Assembly (NCBI GenBank): GCA_028284775.1 | Contig: JANQRB010000171.1 | Span: 1 to 64,000, forward strand | Length of the DNA: 64,000 nt | Source: Candidatus Kapaibacterium sp. | Lineage (GTDB): Bacteria > Bacteroidota > Ignavibacteria > Kapaibacteriales > UBA7675 | Direction of reading: 5' to 3' | Translations under genes and position numbers: made by a program | Shown here: positions 8,859 through 18,209 of the stretch, piece by piece | Position numbering within the stretch: position 1 is the stretch's first letter | Layout of the letters: the number at the start of each line of letters is the position of its first letter | Notes under the pieces: model-generated | Told to the model about the DNA's origin: nothing | Database searches by the model: none | Seen by the model: the letters and a program-made list of their open reading frames with translations, nothing else

Positions 8859-9683
8859 ATGCGTATCACGCTTTTCATCGTCCTCTGCGCAATTTGTGGT
8901 TCGGCACCTTGCGCGGGGCAACTTAGTGAACCGGCTCCGGACACCAGAGACAGCACAGAACTTTCGCATGCCGAAATCGACGTACTGCGCAACTCACTCG
9001 CAGCTTTGCCCTGGGCTGCCAAGGAAGTACAGATAGCGTCGTCGCATCTTGACGGCAAGGGATTTGTCGGCGCGGCCGCTACCGAAAGCGATTTTAAGCG
9101 GCAGGCGGGTCAGTACAGCATTATCCACCTGGCCACGCACGCTCTCGTTGACGAGGACGATCCCCTGAATTCAAAGTTCGTCTTTGCGCCGGAGACAGGC
9201 GGCGGCGAGGACGGTTTGTTGTATCCACATGAAATTCTGGGTATGCAGTTGGATGCCGAGCTGGCGGTACTGAATTCCTGCAATACCGGTTACGGCAAAG
9301 TTGAAAAAGGCGAAGGCGTATTGCACCTGGCGCGCGGTTTCCTGTATGCGGGATGTCCCAGTGCGATTGTGAATCTGTGGCCCGTGGCCGACGCCCAATC
9401 GACGTCGATGATAATGGCGAATTTTTACGCCAATCTGGCCGAGGGGGACGCGATCGACAAAGCGCTCCGGCAGGCCCGGCTCGATTTTCTCGATGACGCC
9501 ACTCCGAATGACGCCGCACCATTTTACTGGGCGGGCCTTACGCCCATCGGGAATTCGGCACCGATTCAACAGCCGGGTGTTTCTTTCCGGCCCGGACTGA
9601 TCCTGGCAACGGTCTTTGTTGCATTGGCGTTGATGGTCGCCGGCGGACGGTGGATTCGCAAGAAAAAGACCAAACAGATATAG
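8859..9683 (+). CDS. Secreted, membrane-anchored C-terminal (catalytic) half of a CHAT protease
   Basis: 274 residues. Residues 1-20 are a signal peptide (CAICGSAPCAG, cleaved before QLS). After a ~28-residue linker the CHAT fold begins only at LPWAAKEV (about 50), a point that in whole CHAT proteins lies mid-domain. The catalytic pair is present: His94 in HLATHALVD and Cys141 in LNSCNTGYG; further CHAT hallmarks are GEGVLHLARGFLYAGCPS, VNLWPV and PFYWAGLTPIG. Residues ~245-262 form a C-terminal membrane helix followed by KKKTK. The first part of the CHAT fold, including the IIPDG-like strand, is missing. That part is present in four TPR proteins of this window that lack this half. Probably an envelope-facing caspase-like protease needing a partner in trans. 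Confidence 0.85.
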   Translation: MRITLFIVLCAICGSAPCAGQLSEPAPDTRDSTELSHAEIDVLRNSLAALPWAAKEVQIASSHLDGKGFVGAAATESDFKRQAGQYSIIHLATHALVDEDDPLNSKFVFAPETGGGEDGLLYPHEILGMQLDAELAVLNSCNTGYGKVEKGEGVLHLARGFLYAGCPSAIVNLWPVADAQSTSMIMANFYANLAEGDAIDKALRQARLDFLDDATPNDAAPFYWAGLTPIGNSAPIQQPGVSFRPGLILATVFVALALMVAGGRWIRKKKTKQI

Positions 9684-9757
9684 CATTCCCGCCGTCAGCC
9701 GACTCAGCCACTAAGAGTGGATCCGAAGCCCCCGGCAGTCAGATGTACAAGCTCACT

Positions 9758-12160
9758 TTAGTACTGTGCGCCATAGAATTCCGGCGCAAATCCTGCATAC
9801 GTACCGCTCTCTGCCCGGTACTGACGTCGCCGTGCTGAATCGGCCAGGAGTGAAACTGAAAAATCATATTGAATGCAATAGTCGCGCATAAGATAGCGTA
9901 ACTTACGGTAATCCGGCACTGCCGGGTTGGCGGCTTCGCTGATTAAACAGTCAAAGGGAATCAGGCCGATCTCAGCGTCCGGAATAATCGTAATGTTTTC
10001 GTGATCAATGTTCAATTCCGAAGGTGCCAGCAACAGCTCGTACAAAGAATTGGCCGGCCCGATAAACGCCTGATAATTTTTGCCAACAATTGCAGCCCGT
10101 AGCTGTGCGATCTGCCGCCCGAAGCTTGAATCGATGGGTATGTGGAGCAAGGAAGAAGAGGCCGCCGACAGCGCGACAATTTGTATGAAATCGGCCCCCT
10201 GGTAGTAGTCGAGAATCGTACAGGAGTCCGAGGGCAGGGATTGCTGTAGCGATCGGCCGTCATTAAGCCAATCTTCATCATTGATGAAGCGATAGCTTGG
10301 ATAATACTCCTCCATTACCTGCGTAAAGTCTTCCAGCTCTTTCCACTTGGCAAAGATTAGTTCGCTCGTATTGGCGCGTATCGAATCGCTTTGATCGTCC
10401 GCTCTGGATTTGTCGGACTGTAATTCGTGTCGGAGGCCCGCCAGCTCGAGCTTTAAGTCGCTTTCGATATTTAGCAAAGAATCCAGTACTGGGTCGTTAA
10501 GTTTCGCCTTCGATTCATTAAAATGGGCGCGATAGACTACCGCCTTGGAATGTTCTGAGACATAAAGCGCGAACTTCAGATAGCGGAGGTCACCGCCGAC
10601 CTGATACATCTGTTCGGCAATACGCAATGCGCGGTCAAATTGAGATCTGAATCTCTTCATCCAGATGTATTTCCAGGTCTCATCTACGTATTCACGTTCG
10701 ATGCGATTTATAAGCTGAAGCGCCAGACGAAAGGTCGCCAGAGCCAGGTCCGATGCATCGGTGCCCTGATCAGCGCCATCGCTACGTTGTAGTGCAAGCG
10801 TCTCAAATTTGCCCAGCAAGGCATCGAGCAGATACGCATCCCAAATCCTTGCCTTGATGTCGGGATTAGCTGTGAAGCTGCTGTCACGAAAGTTTGGTAC
10901 ACAGGCCATCAGAGCCTGCTGGTAGTAGCGTAGAGATTCGTCCGCTTTGTTCCAGACTCGGTAAAGTTCGCCCCAGGCGCATAAAACCTCAACCTGCAGC
11001 GCAGCGGTCAAGCCAAATTCCTGCACCAGCGCCTGGCCTTCTGTTAAACTTTGCCGGGCCTGTTCGTAGAGGCCCAGATCGATCTGGCTTCGAGCCAATG
11101 TCACCAAAACTTCGAGCACCCCGTCTGGACTCTCCCCCAGCTTATTATTCCTGATGTAAGAATACATTTCGCGAGCTTGTTCACAGCACTCCACTGCTTT
11201 CAGGAGATTACCCTGTTTGCGATAGGCTTCGCCCAGCTGTCGGTAGCAGCCTGCGAGCAGCAAATGTCGCTCGCCGATCGAGCTACGTATTATCGAAATT
11301 GCCCGCTCCAACATTCCGATCGCTTCGCCATAGTCGGCACGAGCATGCAGAACCGATGCCATCCCAGTGTATGAAATAGCAAGTGATTGATTGTTTTCAC
11401 CCAACAGTTCGCGTTTAATCGCCAGGGCGCGGTCATAGTAACGGTAAGCTCTGCTGTAGTTCTGGATCGTTTCATAGCCCTCGGCTAATTGTTGATAGGT
11501 GGCGGCAACATGGGCCGATTTTTCGCCAACAATGTTAATGGCAAGTACCAGACACTCTTCCAGCGCATTGAAATAGGCAGCGAAGTCGCCTTGTTGACTG
11601 TATAAAACGGCAAGCGAATAATAGCAGTTAAAGAGCACCCTGGAAACGGGCTCGACAGCCTCTGCGAACGCGATACTCTTGGTGTAGCATTCTTGCGCGC
11701 TGTCGCGGCGCTTGAAAAAATTGTGGATCTCGCCCCGCACCCATAAGCTGTAAGCCAGTGACATCCGCGGATCCTTTAATAAATCTCTGGCCACATTTTC
11801 CGCGCTATCGAGTATGGCCAGGGCAAGGATTTCATCCCGGTCAACACGAAAAATTCCGTTCGCCAAAAAACTGTAGGACAAGGACACACTGTCCCATTGA
11901 CTCCGACTCCGTGCAAGTTCCAGTGCTTTCCGATGATACGCCTTTGTCTTCGACAGATCATGTGCTCTCTCGGCGCCAAAGGCTGTGTCGATGTAGGATC
12001 GTATGGAAATAGTCTCCGATGCTGTAGCGGGTTTGTCGATGTCGGTTGCGGTTCCGTCGTCGTCGGCATAGATTAGCAAAGCGGTTATGAGGGCCATGCC
12101 GGCGACCACCACGCTGAAGACAACAGCACGACCGGATCTTATTACTCGTGACTCCTTCAT
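9758..12160 (-). CDS. Membrane-anchored TPR protein with N-terminal half of CHAT domain (paralogue 1)
   Basis: 800 residues. An N-terminal signal anchor (VVFSVVVAGMALITALLIYA) is followed by many tetratricopeptide-type helix pairs to about 430 (for example QNYSRAYRYYDRALAIKRELLGENN) and a helical linker (ESKAKLNDPVLDSLLNIESD). The last ~180 residues match the first half of CHAT: DSCTILDYYQGADFIQIVALS, then NITIIPDAEIGLIPFDCLIS. The protein stops at GFAPEFYGAQY. No catalytic His or Cys block follows, and only 75 bases separate its stop from the tail of the catalytic-half gene on the other strand. Last of three tandem paralogues on the minus strand. Predicted role: envelope sensor or partner completing the CHAT fold of 8859-9683. 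Confidence 0.85.
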   Translation of the reverse strand: MKESRVIRSGRAVVFSVVVAGMALITALLIYADDDGTATDIDKPATASETISIRSYIDTAFGAERAHDLSKTKAYHRKALELARSRSQWDSVSLSYSFLANGIFRVDRDEILALAILDSAENVARDLLKDPRMSLAYSLWVRGEIHNFFKRRDSAQECYTKSIAFAEAVEPVSRVLFNCYYSLAVLYSQQGDFAAYFNALEECLVLAINIVGEKSAHVAATYQQLAEGYETIQNYSRAYRYYDRALAIKRELLGENNQSLAISYTGMASVLHARADYGEAIGMLERAISIIRSSIGERHLLLAGCYRQLGEAYRKQGNLLKAVECCEQAREMYSYIRNNKLGESPDGVLEVLVTLARSQIDLGLYEQARQSLTEGQALVQEFGLTAALQVEVLCAWGELYRVWNKADESLRYYQQALMACVPNFRDSSFTANPDIKARIWDAYLLDALLGKFETLALQRSDGADQGTDASDLALATFRLALQLINRIEREYVDETWKYIWMKRFRSQFDRALRIAEQMYQVGGDLRYLKFALYVSEHSKAVVYRAHFNESKAKLNDPVLDSLLNIESDLKLELAGLRHELQSDKSRADDQSDSIRANTSELIFAKWKELEDFTQVMEEYYPSYRFINDEDWLNDGRSLQQSLPSDSCTILDYYQGADFIQIVALSAASSSLLHIPIDSSFGRQIAQLRAAIVGKNYQAFIGPANSLYELLLAPSELNIDHENITIIPDAEIGLIPFDCLISEAANPAVPDYRKLRYLMRDYCIQYDFSVSLLADSARRRQYRAESGTYAGFAPEFYGAQY

Positions 12161-12320
12161 ACCCCATTCTCGCTGCCGGTGAGTCAGGTATAATCTCTTT
12201 TCGCGACAGCCCTAAAATACGGATTCCGGGCCGGGACCCAAACTCAATCCGGTGTTCCCGGCAGCAGTAACGGAAGTAGCCCGCGTATGGTAACAGGGCT
12301 CTACGCGATCAGAATCTTGA

Positions 12321-14714
12321 TTATAGCTCTGAGCCTGCGAATGTCGGCGCGAATCCAACGTAGCCGCCCTTGCCGGCGCGAAACTGCCTTTGCCGCCGCG
12401 TTGAGTCGCGCAGGTGTGAAACCGAAAAGTCATACTGAATGCAAAAGTCGCGCATAAGATAGCGCAGCTTGCGGTAATCCGGTACCGTTGGGTTAGCGGC
12501 TTCGCTGATTAAACAATCGAATGGTATCAGACCTATGTCCGCATCCGGTATAATCGTCAGATTTTGAAAGGCATCGTTTACCAATGCAGGCTCCAACAGG
12601 AGCTTGTACAATGAATAGGCCGGCTCGACAAAATCCAGATAGTGTTTTCGCACAATGGCATCGCGCAGATTTGCTATCAGCTGCCCGAAAGTAGAATCGA
12701 TCGGAACGTGCTGCATGGACGACGCACTTGATGAAATTGCGATCACCTGGATAAAATTCGACCCTCGGTAATAGTCGATAATTGTACAGCTGTCTGACGG
12801 CAGGGCGAGCTGAGATAAACTGTCGTTAAGCCAATCGTCATTATCAAACACTCGATAAAGGGGAAACTTTTGGCTTATCAACTGGTTGAATTCATCCAGC
12901 TCCGCCCACTTGGCAAAGATGAGTTCTCTTGTACGCGTACGCGCTGAATCGCTCTTGTCGTCTGCCCGGAAACCGTCAGAGCCCAAGCCATGGCGGAGGG
13001 CGGCCAGTTCGAGTTTCAGGCTGCTTTCGACCTGCAGAAGAGAATCCAGCACGGGATTGCTGAGCTTCGCCTGCGTTTTATTAAATTGCCTGCGATAAAT
13101 CACCGACTTGGACCGTTCGGAAAAATAAAGCGCATAATTCAGATATCTGGCTTCCTTGCTTGATTGATACAATCGATTGGCGATGTGCATCGCAAGATCG
13201 AACTGCGGCCTGAATTTACTCATCCAGGTGTATTTCCAGTCTTCGTCAAGTTGTTCGCGTTCCAGACGCGCAATCAGATGAACAACAAGGTAAAATGTCT
13301 CCAAAGCCAGATCGAGGGCGGCAACATCCGCTACACTGCCGCTGCCCTTCGCCGCGAGCGACTTGAATTTGCCAACCAGGGCATAAAGTAAAAAAGCATC
13401 CCCTACCGCTGTCCGAAGATCGGGATTCGCGCTGATATTGTCATCCTGAAAATCGGGCACGCAGATTGACAGGGCTTGCTGATAATACTGCAGCGAGCTG
13501 TCCGGTTTATCCCATTCTCGAAAAAATTCACCCCAGCTGCACATTAAATCGACCAGGTCCACGGCGCCGAGCTTAAACTGCGTCGCCAGCGCCTGACTTG
13601 CGCTCAGACAGCGCCGGGCCTGCTCAAAATGACCTGTTTTACTATGACAGCGAGCCAGGGTTTTCAATATCTTAAACTCGATGCCGGGCTCCTCGGCGCC
13701 GTTGTTGTCACGTACAAAAGTATAAATTGTCTGCGCCTTGCGGACACTTTCCTTCGCCCGATCGTAGGCACCCAACTCATAGCAAGCCTCGGCCAATTGC
13801 GTCTGGCACTCGGCAATCATAAAGTGGTACTCACCTAACGATGCGACAAGATCGGCGATGGCCCGATCCAAAAGCGCAATTTCTTCGGCGTAGGCACCGC
13901 GGACGTGAAGCAAAGACGCCAACCCCGCTGAAGTCCAGGCCGTCGTCGGATGCCTCGCGCCAATAACATCGCGTTTGATTGCCAGAGCGCGCTCAAAGTA
14001 TCGCTGCGCCTTGTCATAGTGCCTTACCGTCATGTAAGCGGTAGCTAAGCGGTGATAGCATTTGGCAACTCTTTCGGAATTTTCTCCGAATAATATCAGG
14101 CCAAGCGATAAGCTCTTTTCGAGCACTCTACAATAAGCCGCAACATCGCCTTGCTGGCCATACAGGGTCGACATCGAATAGTAACAATTAGACAGGAGTA
14201 CAAGAACGGGATTAACAGCGGAAGCCGAATCGATACATCTGTGGTAATAAGCAAGGGCGCTGTCATGACGTTTGTAATAATTGTGAATCTCGCCATAAAC
14301 CCAATAGCTGTAGGCCAATGCCAGGCGCGGATCATCCGACACCTGCCCGGCCAGAATGCGCGCGCTGTCGAGATAGCGATATGCAAGGCTTTCATTGCGT
14401 TTGATGCGAAAGCTGCCATTGGCCAGCAGGCTGTAGGCAATTGAGCTGCTGTCCCATTGACTCCGTTCGCCTGCGAGAGCAATGGCGCGGTGATAGTACT
14501 GCCTGCACTCGGCGAAATCGTGCTTCTGTTCCGCCCGGATAGCGAGTCTTAAAAATTCAACAATGGCAATGTCTTCAGATTCTGAACTGAGCTCATCGCC
14601 GGTATCGTTTAGTCCGCCGCTATCCGCCTGAAGGAGGATACCGGACACAATGCTGGCGCAGATAGAGATCAGGCCGAATACGAGTATCCCTTTGGATGGC
14701 TTTAATTCTGTCAT
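12321..14714 (-). CDS. Membrane-anchored TPR protein with N-terminal half of CHAT domain (paralogue 2)
   Basis: 797 residues with the same plan as its two neighbours: N-terminal hydrophobic anchor (ILVFGLISICASIVSGILLQA), TPR array, helical linker (NKTQAKLSNPVLDSLLQVESS) and half-CHAT C-terminus. The end is NLTIIPDADIGLIPFDCLIS, then DFCIQYDFSVS, then GFAPTFAGSEL and stop. The half-CHAT part is much more alike among the three copies than the TPR part. The gap of ~160 bases to the next paralogue is too short to have held a lost catalytic half. Probably co-transcribed with the upstream copy, since I find no separate promoter of the TTTG type in the 146-base gap. Confidence 0.85.
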   Translation of the reverse strand: MTELKPSKGILVFGLISICASIVSGILLQADSGGLNDTGDELSSESEDIAIVEFLRLAIRAEQKHDFAECRQYYHRAIALAGERSQWDSSSIAYSLLANGSFRIKRNESLAYRYLDSARILAGQVSDDPRLALAYSYWVYGEIHNYYKRHDSALAYYHRCIDSASAVNPVLVLLSNCYYSMSTLYGQQGDVAAYCRVLEKSLSLGLILFGENSERVAKCYHRLATAYMTVRHYDKAQRYFERALAIKRDVIGARHPTTAWTSAGLASLLHVRGAYAEEIALLDRAIADLVASLGEYHFMIAECQTQLAEACYELGAYDRAKESVRKAQTIYTFVRDNNGAEEPGIEFKILKTLARCHSKTGHFEQARRCLSASQALATQFKLGAVDLVDLMCSWGEFFREWDKPDSSLQYYQQALSICVPDFQDDNISANPDLRTAVGDAFLLYALVGKFKSLAAKGSGSVADVAALDLALETFYLVVHLIARLEREQLDEDWKYTWMSKFRPQFDLAMHIANRLYQSSKEARYLNYALYFSERSKSVIYRRQFNKTQAKLSNPVLDSLLQVESSLKLELAALRHGLGSDGFRADDKSDSARTRTRELIFAKWAELDEFNQLISQKFPLYRVFDNDDWLNDSLSQLALPSDSCTIIDYYRGSNFIQVIAISSSASSMQHVPIDSTFGQLIANLRDAIVRKHYLDFVEPAYSLYKLLLEPALVNDAFQNLTIIPDADIGLIPFDCLISEAANPTVPDYRKLRYLMRDFCIQYDFSVSHLRDSTRRQRQFRAGKGGYVGFAPTFAGSEL

Positions 14715-14860
14715 GAGTCAATCTCGCAGGTCAATTGCCAGGCCATAGTGCTTTACCATCGAGAGGTTAATCAATAGCGCTTAAGCGGCTCTTCGATTCG
14801 AGGTAGCCTTAAACTTAACACGTGTTTCGCTTGACAAAAGCCTGCCCTCGGTCACGAAGT

Positions 14861-17263
14861 TTAATAGATTAGCGAACCGCTGAATTCCGGGGCGAATCCA
14901 ATGTACGCGCCCTGTTTGGCCCGGTACTGACGTTGCCGTTGTGCCGAGTTCGCCAGGAGCGCGATTGAAAAGTCATACTGAATACAATAATCACGCATGA
15001 GATAGCTCAGCTTGCGGTAATCCGCAACAGCGGGATCGGCTGCTTCGCTTATTAAGCAATCAAAGGGAATCAAGCCGATTTCGGCATCCGGGATTATAGT
15101 GACATTTCGACCGTCAGGCCGTAATCCCAGGGGCGCCATCAGCAGCCGATACAACGAATAGGCGGGTCTGATAAAATCAAGATAGTCTTTCCGTACTATT
15201 GCATCCCGTAGTTCCTCGACCTGCACAGCGAACGTGGAATCGATCGGAACGTGCAGCAGTGAAGATTCCGACGAAGAAAGGGCAATGAGTTGAACAAAGT
15301 CAGCTCCCCGATAATAATCGACTATCGTATTGCCGTCGGAAGGCAGGGCCTGTTGCAGGGATCGGCTGGTCGTTTGCTCGCTCTCATTCCGAGAGTATTG
15401 ATAGTGAGAATACTGCTCTTCCATAAGCTGCGCAAAGGCTTCCAACTCCGTCCATTTGCTAAAGACTCGTTCTCTCAAACTCGCGAGCAGCGGATCTGTT
15501 GTATCGGACGGATCGCCGGCAGAGGCCAGTTTGTGACGCAGGGTCGCCAGTTCGAGTTTAATATCGCTTTCGATCTGTAACAGGGAATCCAGCACGGGGT
15601 TGGCAAGTTTAGCTTTCGATTCATTAAAGCGAGCGCGATAAACAACCGACTTGGACTGTTGGGAAACATTGAGCGCAAAATCAAGATACCTGCTTTCCTG
15701 GCTGGATTGGTACAACTGATAGGCAATGCGCAATGCACGGTCGAATTGAGGTCTGGCTTCGCTCATCCAGAGGTATTTCCAATTCTCGTCAAGATATTCG
15801 CGTTCTATGCGAGCAACGAGCTGAACAGCCAAATGAAAGGTGCTCAGAGCCAGATCGTGTGAAACGCTGTCCTCGGCATTGCTGCGCCCCAGCAGATCGA
15901 GGGTTTCAAATTTGCCTAATAAAGCATGGAGCAGATAGGGATCCCAGACTGATCTGCGGATATCGGGGTTGGAGTTGATATCCGGGTCCTGAAAGTCGCC
16001 AACGCAGACTGTGAGAGCCTGCTGATAGTATTGCAGCGATTTTCCGAACTCACGTCGGGCACGGTGAAGTTCGCCCCGGGCACAGAGCAATTTGACCTGG
16101 TAAGCTACACCCATATTATAGTTCTTAACGAGTGTTTGGCCTTCAGTCAGACACGCTTCAGCCTGCTCGAAATTTCTCTGCTTAACATGACAGCCGGACA
16201 AAATAATCAGATTCTCAAGTTCGATACCCGGTCGCTCGGAAATCTTGGCATGGCTTATTGGCGCAAGATCGGCGCGGGCCTTGCGGGCATAATCGGCTGC
16301 CATCCGGTAGTCACCCGTCTTAAAATATGCTGCCGCCAACTTAGCGCGACAGTCTGCAACGCTGAAATGATGCTCGCCGCTTGAGGCAATGAGTATCGGG
16401 AGCGATCGTTTCAAGAGCGCGATTTCTTCTTCGTAGGCACCGCGGGCATGTAACAAAGCCGACGACGCAACATAGGTCCATGCCACCGTAATATGATTCT
16501 CGCCGCAGATCTCGCGATTCAGCGCCAGTGCGCGCTCGAAGTAACGCTGCGCCCTGCCGTAATTCCGGACGGCAGTGTATCCCTTGGCCAATTGATTCAA
16601 AGTACTGGCATTGACCATCGATTTTTCACCCAAGAGGTAAACGCCGAGTGACAGGCACTCTTCGAGTGCTTGAAGGTAAGCCGCAAAATCCCCCGTCTGG
16701 CCATATATTCTCGAGAGCAAATGGTAACAACTAAAGACGATCGCCTCATTGGGGTTAACGGTCGATGCCGCTTCAATGCTCCTGTTAAAGTAGGCGATGG
16801 CGCTATCGTGACGGGTATAAAATTGGTGAATCTCGCCAATTGTCCGATATGCATAGGCCAAAGGTATATGCGGATCATCTACATTTTCAGCGGCCAGATA
16901 GAACGCGCTGTCGAGCAAATCATAGGCCACACTGTCATCGCGAATGATAGCGAAAGAGCCGCTGGCCAGTAAACTGTAGACAATCGAAACACTGTCCCAT
17001 TGCTTTCGCGCCGCTGCAAGGTTTAGCGCTTTGCGATAGTGTTGCTTACATTCATCCAATTGCTGCGCATATTTCGCATTGATACCCAAACGGATAAGGT
17101 CATCAATAAACGGGCTCGCTGACGAGTCAGACGGCTCATCGACCGCAGCCGGTTGACGGGCGCCGTCGGCATAGAGCATGATTCCGGCTGCGAAGGCTGC
17201 ACAGATAGCCAGTGAGCTGAGCAACAAAAGGCGGTCGGGCTGGAATTGTAGTCCTTGCTTCAT
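14861..17263 (-). CDS. Membrane-anchored TPR protein with N-terminal half of CHAT domain (paralogue 3)
   Basis: 800 residues; first gene of the minus-strand trio, 55 bases from a good promoter at 17318-17348. N-terminal anchor (LLLLSSLAICAAFAAGIMLYA), TPR repeats (for example VRNYGRAQRYFERALALNREI), linker ESKAKLANPVLDSLLQIESD, then half-CHAT: NTIVDYYRGADFVQLIALS, NVTIIPDAEIGLIPFDCLIS, DYCIQYDFSIALLA, ending GFAPEFSGSLIY. No His/Cys half follows. The TPR part varies most among paralogues, as expected if the copies recognise different partners or signals while the CHAT half keeps one common partner. Function inferred from architecture only. Confidence 0.85.
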   Translation of the reverse strand: MKQGLQFQPDRLLLLSSLAICAAFAAGIMLYADGARQPAAVDEPSDSSASPFIDDLIRLGINAKYAQQLDECKQHYRKALNLAAARKQWDSVSIVYSLLASGSFAIIRDDSVAYDLLDSAFYLAAENVDDPHIPLAYAYRTIGEIHQFYTRHDSAIAYFNRSIEAASTVNPNEAIVFSCYHLLSRIYGQTGDFAAYLQALEECLSLGVYLLGEKSMVNASTLNQLAKGYTAVRNYGRAQRYFERALALNREICGENHITVAWTYVASSALLHARGAYEEEIALLKRSLPILIASSGEHHFSVADCRAKLAAAYFKTGDYRMAADYARKARADLAPISHAKISERPGIELENLIILSGCHVKQRNFEQAEACLTEGQTLVKNYNMGVAYQVKLLCARGELHRARREFGKSLQYYQQALTVCVGDFQDPDINSNPDIRRSVWDPYLLHALLGKFETLDLLGRSNAEDSVSHDLALSTFHLAVQLVARIEREYLDENWKYLWMSEARPQFDRALRIAYQLYQSSQESRYLDFALNVSQQSKSVVYRARFNESKAKLANPVLDSLLQIESDIKLELATLRHKLASAGDPSDTTDPLLASLRERVFSKWTELEAFAQLMEEQYSHYQYSRNESEQTTSRSLQQALPSDGNTIVDYYRGADFVQLIALSSSESSLLHVPIDSTFAVQVEELRDAIVRKDYLDFIRPAYSLYRLLMAPLGLRPDGRNVTIIPDAEIGLIPFDCLISEAADPAVADYRKLSYLMRDYCIQYDFSIALLANSAQRQRQYRAKQGAYIGFAPEFSGSLIY

Positions 17264-17317
17264 TATTCACGCTACTCGCAGGTCATTCGATCAATTGCAT
17301 CGCTTCGGCTCCAGACG

Positions 17318-17348
17318 CAAAAATAGAGATTGTCGGCGGGCTGACAAA
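17318..17348 (-). promoter_or_regulatory. Bacteroidota-type promoter of the TPR/half-CHAT trio
   Basis: Read on the minus strand: TTTG (17348-17345), a 19-base spacer, then TATTTTTG (17325-17318), an exact fit to TTTG-N19-TAnnTTTG. The predicted start is near 17311, giving a leader of about 50 bases to ATG 17263. Confidence 0.65.
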
Positions 17349-17464
17349 TAATCCCCGATAGACGGAAATCCGGCATTCCGGCATTCCGGCGCTCAGAATG
17401 TTTCGCCTGATCCCGTCCTGTAGCAGATTCGCTGCAAACTGCCGACAGTGACAACTATGCACGA

Positions 17465-17495
17465 ACAGCCGGCCGGTCAAAGACCGGCCGGCTGT
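17465..17495 (-). terminator. Perfect 14-bp GC-rich hairpin, member of a hairpin repeat family
   Basis: ACAGCCGGCCGGTC (17465-17478), loop AAA, GACCGGCCGGCTGT (17482-17495). The flank on the high-coordinate side is shared with the hairpin at 22885-22915: GTCGCCG, then an AGCGAG/CCACCA block about 40 bases away. It could end transcripts of the small minus-strand frame at 17624-17953. Confidence 0.55.
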
Positions 17496-17623
17496 CGCCG
17501 TAGGTAACCCAAAGATTGCATCGATCGGCGGAGCGAGTGCCACCAAGCTCGAACCGGCAGTAGCAATTTTCAGGCCGAAAGATTCAAAGCCGAACCGTCA
17601 GCGCCCGTTTGTGCACCCGGCCA

Positions 17624-17953
17624 TCAACCCAGGGTAAGTACATTGTTCCAACCCGAGGCGAGGGGGCTCGTGTCGGAATACGATGCCTGAATTTGGGTCG
17701 CCGGCCATTCAGGCGCTGACGTGAACGGCGGCTGCAGACCCCGGCCGGCCGACGAAATGTACACCGATGCCGGCATCCCCGGGTAGAAGGATGCAATCGT
17801 CATCTCGCCGGTGCGGGGCATGGGTGCGGCACTGAACATTTTTGCGTCGGTCATCGCCAGCTCGGACCCGACCAACACGCCCTTCACCGATTTGCGCAGT
17901 GCCTTCGAATTGGGTAGTCTCATTACCCTGTTGTTATAGTCGGAATTTCTCAT
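17624..17953 (-). CDS. Small hypothetical protein (low confidence)
   Basis: 109 codons starting MRNSDYNNRVMRLPNSKALRKS. No domain is recognised. The sequence is protein-like (VKGVLVGSELAMTD, EMTIASFYPGMPASVYIS), with no long low-complexity stretch. It is followed about 130 bases downstream by a perfect hairpin, as the T9SS gene at 23389 is followed by its own hairpin. An inner ATG (residue 11) is an alternative start. It may be a remnant of a larger secreted protein; no ribosome site stands out. Confidence 0.3.
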   Translation of the reverse strand: MRNSDYNNRVMRLPNSKALRKSVKGVLVGSELAMTDAKMFSAAPMPRTGEMTIASFYPGMPASVYISSAGRGLQPPFTSAPEWPATQIQASYSDTSPLASGWNNVLTLG

Positions 17954-18178
17954 TTGAAGCGACGGCCTGTAGAGCTTGTTATAGGCCGGGCCGAAAGCCT
18001 GAACCCGATTTTCTCAAGGCAGCTCATTGTGGTCACCGGTCATTCGACCGCGTGTTTCCCCGATCAGGGAATTGAACAATGGAGACTGCCGACACTATTC
18101 CTGATATCTCATTGATTCAAATTCGGGATAATTCCTCGATGGCAGCCGACATTTATCTGATTTCCCTCTTTCACAAAG
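17954..18178. other. Part of a ~470-base gap (17954-18419), no gene seen
   Basis: Only short frames without recognisable content. The gap contains the hairpin at 18179-18209 that probably ends the gene at 18420-20243. Confidence 0.4.
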
Positions 18179-18209
18179 GCAGCCGACCCGTTGTCGACAG
18201 GTCGGCTGC
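18179..18209 (-). terminator. Hairpin downstream of the T9SS cargo gene at 18420
   Basis: GCAGCCGACC (18179-18188), an 11-base loop, GGTCGGCTGC (18200-18209): a perfect 10-bp stem. Read on the minus strand it is followed by CTTTGTG. It lies about 210 bases after the stop at 18420. Confidence 0.5.

Noticed and set aside
9684..9757. Frameshift or readthrough that would join the TPR/half-CHAT gene to the catalytic half
   Set aside because: The two genes are tail to tail on opposite strands, and the catalytic half has its own start and signal peptide. The other N-half genes also have no room downstream for a catalytic half.
7493..17263. Link of TPR-CHAT proteins to a type III-E CRISPR (Craspase) system
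   Set aside because: No cas genes or CRISPR-like regular repeats are seen anywhere in the window, and these proteins carry export/anchor signals.
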